From assembly GCA_017886875.1 (NCBI GenBank), contig JAGHIZ010000094.1, positions 101,663-165,662 on the forward strand: a stretch of 64,000 nt of DNA, given 5' to 3'. Positions 1 to 9,170 of the stretch are shown piece by piece. Both the position numbers and the translations under genes were made by a program. Under the pieces are notes generated by a model, which ran no database searches, was not told where the DNA came from, and saw only the letters and a program-made list of their open reading frames with translations. The number at the start of each line of letters is the position of its first letter. Positions within the stretch are counted from its first letter, which is position 1. This stretch comes from Butyricicoccus sp. Its GTDB lineage: Bacteria; Bacillota; Clostridia; Oscillospirales; Butyricicoccaceae.

Positions 1-201
1 GATACTGTAAGACCTCGTCAAATGGCTATGTATCTTGTTAGAAAGCTAACAAACTATTCTTTGCCAGAAATTGGTAAAGTTTTTTGTCGAGACCATACCA
101 CAGTTATGCATGCTTGCAATAAAATAGAAGATGAACGAAAGCAACTTGCAGAAACTGATGACATTATTAGAACGCTCATAGAGAATATACAAAATATATA
201 A
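1..201 (+). CDS. dnaA: DnaA, C-terminal fragment (domain IV)
   Basis: The first 66 codons visible are the end of the replication initiator DnaA; the gene starts outside the window. The fragment holds the domain IV helix-turn-helix with the DnaA signature around [14 protein letters not shown] (residues about 29-42 of the fragment), which binds 9-bp DnaA boxes in double-stranded DNA. The stop TAA is at 199-201. It is followed by the origin and by dnaN, the usual Firmicute order. Cut by the window edge, not truncated biologically. Identification is secure from the signature and context. Confidence 0.97.
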   Translation, partial: DTVRPRQMAMYLVRKLTNYSLPEIGKVFCRDHTTVMHACNKIEDERKQLAETDDIIRTLIENIQNI

Positions 202-376
202 CCTTACGCATATAAGTAATATTTATTTTTTAATTGATAGTTCTTATATTATTTTTTATCTGTGCTCCACTCACTGTCGGCATTTTAAAAGCTTATTTTT
301 ATGTTTATAAACGTATGCCGAAATGTAACAGAATGTTACATTTTATAAGGGTGGAGTCTATTTTTTACACGTGAAG

Positions 377-577
377 TTATCCACAATTAGCCTGTGAATT
401 CCACAGGGATAACCTGTGGATAACTTTTGCCTGTGGATTATTATCCAAATTTATCACATTTTATCCACAAGTGCCTGTGGACGAAAAAATCCCGTATTTC
501 CCGCTATTTTTCGAGTTTTCCACAGTTTCCACAGTACTACTACTACTACTAGGTATATATATATTTTTTTTATTGTT
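377..577 (+). other. Replication origin core: DnaA boxes, DnaA-trio and AT-rich unwinding element
   Basis: This 443-base gap between dnaA and dnaN holds the origin. Perfect boxes TTATCCACA occur at 377-385 and 461-469 (+) and as TGTGGATAA at 415-423 (-). Near-matches lie at 432-440 and 441-449. Two abutting boxes, TTTTCCACA (516-524) and GTTTCCACA (525-533), are followed by TACTACTACTACTACTAG (535-552), giving five perfect CTA steps (3'-GAT-5' on the other strand), then a run of A and T (554-577). This is the arrangement of the Bacillus subtilis boxes 6/7, DnaA-trio and unwinding element. A 9-bp inverted repeat, AAATGTAAC/GTTACATTT (321-343), and CGGCAT/ATGCCG (278-320) lie upstream. They may end dnaA transcription, but no good T-run follows. 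Confidence 0.88.
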
Positions 578-644
578 AGATTTCCTAGGAAATATTAAAT
601 ATATTTTAAATCTCATTGTGTATAAAAGAAAGGAACAAAAACAT

Positions 645-1754
645 ATGAAATTTTCTTGTGAAAAATCGACATTACTCGACGCTATCCACACAGCTTCAAG
701 AGCTGTATCAACTAAATCAACAATAGCAATTCTTGAAGGATTAAAAATCACAGCTGATGAAAAATTAACTATTACAGGATATGACCTTGCAATAGGAATT
801 CGCACTTGTTTAGATGCAGACATTGTACAAATAGGTGAAATAGTTCTAAACGCAAAAATCCTAGGTGATATAATAAGAAAACTACCAGATGATATTATAT
901 TTTTTGAAACTGATGAAAAGTTATTAACAACTATCAAATGTGGCAGAGCAATTTTTAATTTAGTTGCATCAACTTCTGATGATTTTCCACAGATGCCTGA
1001 GGTTAACTGTGCAAAACAAATAAAAATGCCTCAGCCTATGCTAAAATCAATGATTGCTCAAACAATATTTGCAGTTTCAGATAATGAAGCTAAACCAATT
1101 CACACTGGTTGTTTATTTGAAATCGAACAAAACCATTTAAATGTTGTTGCAGTAGATGGTTATAGATTATCTGTAAGACGTGAAATACTTGAAAATTCCT
1201 TTGATAATATGAAATTTGTAGTCCCAGGTAACGCCCTTAGAGAAATCGAAAGAATTTTAAGCGATAACAGTGAAAAAATGGTTTCAATTTATCCAGATGA
1301 AAAACATATATTATTTGAAATCGACCAAACAATATTTATAACACGTTTAATTGACGGTGAATTTTTAAATTATCGTGCAGCAATCCCTCAAAAATCAAAT
1401 AGTGAAGTAACTGTAAACACTCAAGAGATGATAAACTCAATTGAGAGAGTTTCACTTATAGTTTCAGAAAAGCTTAAAAACCCTGTAAGAATGCATTTTG
1501 ATGGTCCAGTTATAAAAATGAGTTGTATAACAGCTATTGGTAAATCCTATGACGAATGTCCTATCGACAGCCCTGTGGATAACTTAGAAATTGGATTTAA
1601 TAATAAATATTTACTTGACGCTCTAAGAGCTTGTGATGATGAAAAAATTAAATTATCACTTGGTGGAGCTTTAAATCCTATGGTTATACATGCGATTGAT
1701 AGCGAAAAATTTACCTATCTTGTGCTTCCTGTTCGTTTAAAATCTGGTGAATAA
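645..1754 (+). CDS. dnaN: DNA polymerase III beta sliding clamp
   Basis: Encodes the ring-shaped clamp that tethers the replicative polymerase to DNA. The 369-residue length is typical of the family, and the protein reads through as three repeated clamp domains, ending in the conserved VLPVRL region. The start chosen is ATG 645, preceded by AAAGGAA (628-634). The reading frame stays open upstream to 471, but that stretch lies in the origin DnaA boxes and has no family similarity, so it is not coding. It is followed after 18 bases by yaaA and a terminator at 2036-2059, so dnaN-yaaA probably form one transcript. Confidence 0.97.
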   Translation: MKFSCEKSTLLDAIHTASRAVSTKSTIAILEGLKITADEKLTITGYDLAIGIRTCLDADIVQIGEIVLNAKILGDIIRKLPDDIIFFETDEKLLTTIKCGRAIFNLVASTSDDFPQMPEVNCAKQIKMPQPMLKSMIAQTIFAVSDNEAKPIHTGCLFEIEQNHLNVVAVDGYRLSVRREILENSFDNMKFVVPGNALREIERILSDNSEKMVSIYPDEKHILFEIDQTIFITRLIDGEFLNYRAAIPQKSNSEVTVNTQEMINSIERVSLIVSEKLKNPVRMHFDGPVIKMSCITAIGKSYDECPIDSPVDNLEIGFNNKYLLDALRACDDEKIKLSLGGALNPMVIHAIDSEKFTYLVLPVRLKSGE

Positions 1755-1772
1755 AAATTGAAGGTGCAAAAT

Positions 1773-1979
1773 ATGCAAAGTATAAAAATTACAGGTGAGT
1801 TTATTAAACTAGATGCTTTACTCAAATTTGCTAATTTAGTTAGCTCTGGCGGTGAAGCTAAAATTTTAATTGCTGATGGTCAAGTTTTAGTTAATAATGA
1901 AATTTGCACTCAACGTGGAAAAAAATTGCGTTCTGGTGATACTATTTCATTAGCAAATAAAACTGTTGTAATCGAATAA
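1773..1979 (+). CDS. yaaA: S4-domain RNA-binding protein YaaA/RlbA
   Basis: A 68-residue single-domain S4 protein; its motif (LDALLKFANLVSSGGEAK, VNNEICTQRGKKLRSGD) is the alpha-L RNA-binding fold. It sits between dnaN and recF, where Bacillus subtilis carries yaaA (rlbA), a protein linked to ribosome assembly. A TTG at 1758 is in frame, but AAGGTG (1761-1766) sits six bases before ATG 1773, so the ATG is preferred. The molecular role beyond RNA binding is inferred from the family. Confidence 0.9.
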   Translation: MQSIKITGEFIKLDALLKFANLVSSGGEAKILIADGQVLVNNEICTQRGKKLRSGDTISLANKTVVIE

Positions 1980-2035
1980 TAAACTATGAAAGATTACAAA
2001 ATCAAACTTGCAAATTATAAATTTTAATTTTATTT

Positions 2036-2059
2036 AAAACGACACTTCGGTGTCGTTTT
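2036..2059 (+). terminator. Intrinsic terminator after dnaN-yaaA
   Basis: A perfect 10-bp stem AAAACGACAC / GTGTCGTTTT closed by a TTCG tetraloop, with the T-run inside the 3' arm. It separates dnaN-yaaA from recF. Confidence 0.85.
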
Positions 2060-2067
2060 ACTATATT

Positions 2068-2096
2068 TTGCTGTCACACAAAATGTGTGATTAAAT
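2068..2096 (+). promoter_or_regulatory. Candidate recF promoter whose spacer is a perfect palindrome
   Basis: TTGCTG (2068-2073) and TTAAAT (2091-2096) are separated by exactly 17 bases. That spacer is the perfect inverted repeat TCACACA-AAA-TGTGTGA (2074-2090). The -10 is weak (4 of 6), so promoter activity is uncertain. The palindrome itself is certain and could be an operator. Confidence 0.45.
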
Positions 2097-2121
2097 TATA
2101 AGCAATTATGGAGAAATAAAT

Positions 2122-3243
2122 ATGAATATAAACCATATAAAATTGGAAAATTTTAGAAATTATAAAATGCAACAAGTATCTTTTTGTGATAGAGTAAATG
2201 TAATTTATGGAGAAAATGCTCAAGGTAAAACAAATTTACTTGAAGCAGTTGCCGCTATTTCTACAATGAAACTTTTCCGTACTGGTCAAAAAAAAGAAGG
2301 TTTGCGTTTTGGTCAAAATATAGGAAAAATTCAAGGTGATTTTACTGCTGAAGGTCGTGATTTCTCAATAGAGCTTAGACTATTTGATAAAAAGCCAGCT
2401 GAAGTCTATCGCAATGGCGTTAAAATGAAACGTCAAAGTGATGCAAGGGGAATTTTAAAAACAGTGCTTTTTTGTCCTGATGACCTTTATTTAATTCGAG
2501 CAGGTGCAGGAGCAAGAAGAAAATTTTTAGATACAGCACTTTGTCAGTTAAGACCAAATTATGACAAGGTTTTATCAGAATATGAAAGAGTACTTGCACA
2601 TAAAAATAAAATTCTAAAGGATAGTGAAGAAAAACCTGAAATGCTTGAGCTTTTAGATGATTTTTCACTTAGGCTTGCACGGTTGGGTGCAATTATAATA
2701 CGTTATAGGGCGTATTATATTCGTAAACTTTCAGAAAAAGCTTGCAATGTGCATAGTCTTATAGCACCTAATGAAAAACTAAATATAAAATACAAAACAG
2801 TTTCAAGTATTACTAATCCATACGCTTCAACACAGGAGATAGAAAATGAGCTTATAGAACATGTTATGAGCCATAAGCGTTTTGAAATAACCGCCAAAAG
2901 CTGTTTATCTGGTCCTCATAAAGATGACTTAGAAATTATGCTAAATGATGTATCTGCTTCTTCTTTTGGCTCTCAGGGACAAATTAGAACATGTGCATTA
3001 GCTTTAAAGCTTGCAGAGCGTGAAATGTTTTTTGATGACTCAGGAGAATATCCAGTGTTATTACTTGATGATGTGTTATCTGAGCTAGATGTTAAAAGAC
3101 AAGATTTTGTATTAAACCGAATAGACAAAGGTCAAGTTTTGATAACATGCTGTGATAGGGATATAATAAAAAAGATAAATATAGGCATGTCATTTTATGT
3201 ACAAAATGGTCGGGTTTTGACAGATAACAAAAATATTAAATAA
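2122..3243 (+). CDS. recF: DNA replication and repair protein RecF
   Basis: RecF is an SMC-like ATPase that with RecO and RecR loads RecA at single-strand gaps. The 373-residue protein has the Walker A GENAQGKTN near residue 31, the ABC-type signature region (SFGSQGQIRT), and Walker B LLLDDVLSELD near the C-terminus. The start ATG 2122 is preceded by GGAG (2110-2113). Length and position after dnaN/yaaA are typical. It probably has its own promoter at 2068-2096, since a terminator lies upstream. Confidence 0.96.
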   Translation: MNINHIKLENFRNYKMQQVSFCDRVNVIYGENAQGKTNLLEAVAAISTMKLFRTGQKKEGLRFGQNIGKIQGDFTAEGRDFSIELRLFDKKPAEVYRNGVKMKRQSDARGILKTVLFCPDDLYLIRAGAGARRKFLDTALCQLRPNYDKVLSEYERVLAHKNKILKDSEEKPEMLELLDDFSLRLARLGAIIIRYRAYYIRKLSEKACNVHSLIAPNEKLNIKYKTVSSITNPYASTQEIENELIEHVMSHKRFEITAKSCLSGPHKDDLEIMLNDVSASSFGSQGQIRTCALALKLAEREMFFDDSGEYPVLLLDDVLSELDVKRQDFVLNRIDKGQVLITCCDRDIIKKINIGMSFYVQNGRVLTDNKNIK

Positions 3244-3345
3244 ACAAGGGAAGTTTTACACAGTTTTTATGTCCGCTTAGCAGTCATAATTGTATAGGAA
3301 TATAGTAAAAAGTTTTCATTTTTTTAGCACAAAACGTAAAAAAAG

Positions 3346-3354
3346 TGGTATAAT
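3346..3354 (+). promoter_or_regulatory. Extended -10 promoter for remB (and perhaps gyrBA)
   Basis: TGGTATAAT is a perfect extended -10 (TGn plus TATAAT), 56 bases before the remB start. No good -35 is visible at the right distance, as is common for extended -10 promoters. Confidence 0.6.
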
Positions 3355-3409
3355 AGGTAAGGTAGCTTTTGGGCTTTAACAGTGTTTAGAAAGGCGGTTT
3401 AGCTTATTT

Positions 3410-3688
3410 ATGTATGTTCATATAGGACAAGATTACATGGTGCCACTTGGCTCTATTGTGTGTATTTTTGACATGGATACAGCAACCACTTCTGAACGTA
3501 CCCGAACGCTTTTACGTCGGTTAGAAAACGAAGGCAGAATAATTGACCTTTGCGATGACCTGCCTAAATCTGCTGTGCTTTGCATGGGTGAACTTGGCGA
3601 AATTCTTTACATTTCCCCAATATCCTCTCGAACACTTGCAAAGCGTGCTGAAGATGGTATAAAAGCCCTTTTAAAAACCGATTATTAA
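3410..3688 (+). CDS. remB: Extracellular matrix regulator RemB-like protein (YaaB)
   Basis: A 92-residue protein whose N-terminus (MYVHIGQDYMVPLGSIVCIFD) and C-terminal ISPISSRTLAKRAE match the RemB/YaaB family, encoded between recF and gyrB in Firmicutes. RemB belongs to the RemA/RemB family of small DNA-binding regulators, known in Bacillus subtilis for matrix gene control. Start ATG 3410 follows AAGGCGG (3391-3397), slightly distant. gyrB follows 54 bases later and could be cotranscribed. The regulatory target in this organism is unknown. Confidence 0.88.
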   Translation: MYVHIGQDYMVPLGSIVCIFDMDTATTSERTRTLLRRLENEGRIIDLCDDLPKSAVLCMGELGEILYISPISSRTLAKRAEDGIKALLKTDY

Positions 3689-3694
3689 AATTAA

Positions 3695-5698
<2,004 letters not shown>

Positions 5699-5732
5699 AG
5701 TGTTGTGTTACCTCACAAAGTGGAGGAAAATA

Positions 5733-8270
5733 ATGAGTGAAGTATATGAAAATCAAAAAATAGTACCGGTAGATTTATATCAGGAAATGAAAAGCTCTTA
5801 CATTGACTATGCAATGAGCGTTATTGTTGGTAGAGCACTCCCTGATGTTCGTGATGGTCTAAAACCGGTACATAGACGTATTTTATATGCGATGTATGAG
5901 GACGGTTTAACATCAGATAAGCCATACAGAAAGTCTGCAACAACCGTTGGTAATGTGCTTGGTAGATATCACCCGCATGGAGATGCTTCAGTTTATGATG
6001 CTATGGTTCGTATGGCACAGAGTTTTTCTCTGCGTTATCCGCTTATTGATGGTCATGGTAACTTTGGCTCGGTAGACGGTGACCCAGCGGCGGCTTATCG
6101 TTATACTGAGGCTCGTATGGCTAAGGTTGCAAATTACATGTTGTCAGATATCAAGAAAGACACTGTAAACTTTCAACCAAACTTTGACGAGGAGAGGAAA
6201 GAACCTGTAGTTCTGCCATCTCGTTTCCCTTGTCTTTTAGTAAACGGGTCTTCTGGTATCGCTGTAGGTATGGCGACTAATATTCCACCTCATAACCTGA
6301 CTGAGGTTATAGACGGTGTTTGTTATGTTATTGATAACCCAGACGCAGGACTTGACGAGATTACATCAATTATCAAAGGCCCAGATTTTCCAACAGGCGG
6401 TATAATTATGGGCAGAGCTGGCATGAGAGCCGCTTATGCAACTGGTAAGGGTAAAATTAAAGTCAGAGCTAAATGTACCATTGAGGAAATGGACAAGGGT
6501 AAAAGTCAAATTGTAGTCACTGAAATTCCTTATATGGTGAATAAAGCTAGGCTTGTTGAGTCTATAGCAAATCTGGTAAAAGATAAACGTGTTGATGGTA
6601 TTTCTGCCCTAAGAGATGAATCATCTCGTGAAGGTATGCGTATTGTTATTGAAGTTAAGCGTGATGCTAACCCTCAGGTTGTATTAAATCAGCTTTATAA
6701 CTATACACAAATGCAGGATACCTGTTCTATGATTTTACTTGCACTTGTGCCATCTATTTCTAATCCAGATAAGGTACAGCCAAAGGTATTAACACTTCGT
6801 GAAATCATAGATTATTATATTGCTTTCCAAAAGAGCGTAATTGAACGTAGAACTCGTTTTGACCTTGCAAAAGCACAGGCTAGAGCTCATATACTAGAGG
6901 GCTTAAAAGTTGCAACAGATAACGATAATATTGACCGTATTATTGCTATTATTAGAGCTTCCAAAAATGAGGCAGAGGCAAAAGCAAACCTATGTAAAGA
7001 GCCGTTCTGGATTGACCAAATTGCACTTTTAGGCATTGCTGACGGCTCAGAGCATTATGAATTTCATCTTGATGATGCTCAGGCTCAAGCTATTGTTGAT
7101 ATGCGTTTAGGTCGCTTATCTGGCTTAGAACAACAAAAGATAAACGATGAATATAATGAGCTTGAGAATAAAATTGCAGGCTTTAATGAAATCCTGTCAA
7201 GTGACCACAACATGTTAGAAGTGGTTAAAAAGGAAATGCAGGAAATTAAAAATGCATATGGTGATGAACGTAAAACCGAGATTGCAAATATTGCAGATGA
7301 AATTGATATTGAAGATTTAATTGAGGAAGAAGACTGCACTTATACTCTAACTCATTTTGGATATATTAAGCGTATTCCAACATCTGCATATAAGGCACAA
7401 AACAGAGGCGGTCGTGGTGTAAATGCAATGAAAACCCGTGAGGAAGACTTCACAAGAGGTTTATTTACCGCATCTACACATGATAATTTGCTGTTTTTTA
7501 CCAATCAAGGTAGAGTTTATAAGCTAAAGGGATATCAAATCCCAGAAGCAGGTAGAAATGCTAAGGGCACAAATATTATAAATCTACTAGAGCTACAAGA
7601 AGGCGAAAAAGTAACCGCTATGTTCCCAATTCGTGAATTTACAGATGATAAATATATGGTATTTGTAACTAGAATGGGTACGGTTAAGCGTGTTGTATTA
7701 AGTGACCTGCAAAACATTCGTAAAGCAGGACTTCGTGCATTAAATCTCAATGAGGGCGATATTCTTGTAGATGTTCGTTTAACTGATGGCACAGAAAATA
7801 TTCTTATTGCAACTCATAATGGTAAGGCTATAACATTCCCAGAAACAGAAGTTCGCGCAATGGGCAGAGCTGCTGTAGGTGTAAAGGGTATTCGTTTAGC
7901 TGAGGGCGATTATGTTATAGGTGCTGCAAGAGCAAGAAAGGGTGCAAAGGTGCTTTCTATTACTGAAAATGGTTTTGGTAAGCGTACACCAGTGGACGAA
8001 TTTACAGTACACCACAGAGGTGGTGGCGGTATAAATCTGCATAATGTAACAGATAAAACTGGATTTATTGCAGGTATTGCTGTTGTAGATGAAGATAATG
8101 ACATTATGATTATCACTGATGATGGTGTAATTATTCGTACACCAGTAGGTCAAATTCGTGACTGTGGCAGAGCTAGCCAAGGCGTTATTGTTATGAGAAT
8201 GAATGATGATGTCAAGGTTATTTCTATTGTTAGAACAGACCATGAAGAACAAGAAGAAATTAGTGAATAA
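5733..8270 (+). CDS. gyrA: DNA gyrase subunit A
   Basis: Breakage-reunion subunit of gyrase, 845 residues. The catalytic tyrosine is Tyr124 in [11 protein letters not shown]. The C-terminal beta-pinwheel blades are visible from about residue 520, including the GyrA-box region [10 protein letters not shown]. Start ATG 5733 has GGAGG (5722-5726) six bases upstream; the in-frame TTG at 5700 lacks a ribosome site. The quinolone-determining loop reads HPHGDASVY, so the residue matching Escherichia coli Ser83 is alanine (Ala85 here), as in Mycobacterium tuberculosis. A bidirectional terminator follows. Confidence 0.97.
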   Translation: MSEVYENQKIVPVDLYQEMKSSYIDYAMSVIVGRALPDVRDGLKPVHRRILYAMYEDGLTSDKPYRKSATTVGNVLGRYHPHGDASVYDAMVRMAQSFSLRYPLIDGHGNFGSVDGDPAAAYRYTEARMAKVANYMLSDIKKDTVNFQPNFDEERKEPVVLPSRFPCLLVNGSSGIAVGMATNIPPHNLTEVIDGVCYVIDNPDAGLDEITSIIKGPDFPTGGIIMGRAGMRAAYATGKGKIKVRAKCTIEEMDKGKSQIVVTEIPYMVNKARLVESIANLVKDKRVDGISALRDESSREGMRIVIEVKRDANPQVVLNQLYNYTQMQDTCSMILLALVPSISNPDKVQPKVLTLREIIDYYIAFQKSVIERRTRFDLAKAQARAHILEGLKVATDNDNIDRIIAIIRASKNEAEAKANLCKEPFWIDQIALLGIADGSEHYEFHLDDAQAQAIVDMRLGRLSGLEQQKINDEYNELENKIAGFNEILSSDHNMLEVVKKEMQEIKNAYGDERKTEIANIADEIDIEDLIEEEDCTYTLTHFGYIKRIPTSAYKAQNRGGRGVNAMKTREEDFTRGLFTASTHDNLLFFTNQGRVYKLKGYQIPEAGRNAKGTNIINLLELQEGEKVTAMFPIREFTDDKYMVFVTRMGTVKRVVLSDLQNIRKAGLRALNLNEGDILVDVRLTDGTENILIATHNGKAITFPETEVRAMGRAAVGVKGIRLAEGDYVIGAARARKGAKVLSITENGFGKRTPVDEFTVHHRGGGGINLHNVTDKTGFIAGIAVVDEDNDIMIITDDGVIIRTPVGQIRDCGRASQGVIVMRMNDDVKVISIVRTDHEEQEEISE

Positions 8271-8272
8271 TA

Positions 8273-8306
8273 AAAAACGTCTAAGGATTTTACCTTAGAC
8301 GTTTTT
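8273..8306. terminator. Bidirectional terminator between gyrA and the SDR gene
   Basis: Perfect 14-bp stem AAAAACGTCTAAGG / CCTTAGACGTTTTT with a six-base loop, A-run on one side and T-run on the other. It serves gyrA on + and the convergent oxidoreductase on -, whose stop codon lies inside the hairpin. Confidence 0.9.
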
Positions 8307-9053
8307 ACTTTTGCGTTTTTGTATGTGATATGTTATACGAGGCATTAAAAATTCTGGTGCTAAATGTCTTGAAGCGAGTGTTAATTTCATAGCTAGGCTA
8401 GGAACAATAACGCATTTACCAGCAAACATTTTATCTAGTCCATACTCAGCCACAAACGAACTTTTTAGCCCACCGATTGAAAACTGAACATCAGCGATAT
8501 TGTTAAATTCAGTTTCAACTGGTCCGGGGCATAAAGCACAAACTTTAACATTTATTTTATCTCGTCTTAGCTCCTCATGAATAGCCTGAGTAAGTCTTAA
8601 AACATAGTTTTTAGTTGCATAATAGGTTGACATCAAAGGGCCAGCCATAAAACCAGCAGAAGATGCAACATTTAATATATAACCATGATTTTTTTGCTTA
8701 AAATCTTTTAAAAATAGTTTAGTAAGCACATGTACAGCGGTTATATTGGTCTTAATCATAGATAATTCACGTTCTAAATCAGTGTCATTAAATTTGCCAA
8801 ATAAACCAAAACCAGCATTATTTATTAGAATTTCTACATCTTTACCCTTTGCTTTTTCATATACCATTTTACATTGGTCAATATCTGATAAATCAGCTGA
8901 TATAATTTGGCATGAAACAGGTAAATTTTTTGCTAAATCATTTAATCTATCTGTTCTTCTTGCAATAAGTGTTAAATCATAGCCTTTTCTAGCTAAGATA
9001 TATGCCATGTCTTTGCCTATTCCAGATGATGCTCCTGTAATTACTGCACGCAT
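8295..9053 (-). CDS. Short-chain dehydrogenase/reductase
   Basis: A classical SDR oxidoreductase of 252 residues. It has the Rossmann motif TGASSGIG near residues 6-13, the NNAG motif, and the active-site Ser...YxxxK set (SSAGF then YYATK). The substrate is not predictable; closest in feel to the DltE/YdfG-like group that handles small hydroxy- or ketoacids. The start chosen is ATG 9053, with AAAGGA eight bases upstream; an upstream ATG at 9080 lacks this. It stands alone on the minus strand between two plus-strand genes, with the SLH gene promoter region upstream. Confidence 0.88.
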   Translation of the reverse strand: MRAVITGASSGIGKDMAYILARKGYDLTLIARRTDRLNDLAKNLPVSCQIISADLSDIDQCKMVYEKAKGKDVEILINNAGFGLFGKFNDTDLERELSMIKTNITAVHVLTKLFLKDFKQKNHGYILNVASSAGFMAGPLMSTYYATKNYVLRLTQAIHEELRRDKINVKVCALCPGPVETEFNNIADVQFSIGGLKSSFVAEYGLDKMFAGKCVIVPSLAMKLTLASRHLAPEFLMPRITYHIQKRKSKNV

Positions 9054-9098
9054 ACCAAAAATCCTTTCTAATGTTTCCAAAATTTAATCATTTAATAT

Positions 9099-9127
9099 TT
9101 GACATTTATACAAATATATTTTACCAT
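9099..9127 (+). promoter_or_regulatory. Candidate promoter for the SLH/L,D-transpeptidase gene
   Basis: TTGACA (9099-9104), 17-base spacer, TACCAT (9122-9127). The -35 is perfect and the -10 is weak. It ends 43 bases before ATG 9171. Confidence 0.45.
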
Positions 9128-9170
9128 TAAAATATATTTTAAAACAACATTTTTTAGGGGGGAGAGTCCT

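Noticed and set aside
534..552. CTA trinucleotide repeat as a simple microsatellite
   Set aside because: Its place directly after paired DnaA boxes and before an AT tract fits the DnaA-trio better than a random repeat.
471..644. Upstream extension of the dnaN reading frame through the origin
   Set aside because: It translates the DnaA boxes and the CTA repeat, shows no family similarity, and a good ribosome site precedes ATG 645.
7896..8252. Long minus-strand open frame (118 codons) inside gyrA
   Set aside because: Shadow of the coding strand, rich in Asn/Ile/Thr, with no ribosome site; gyrA is unquestionable.
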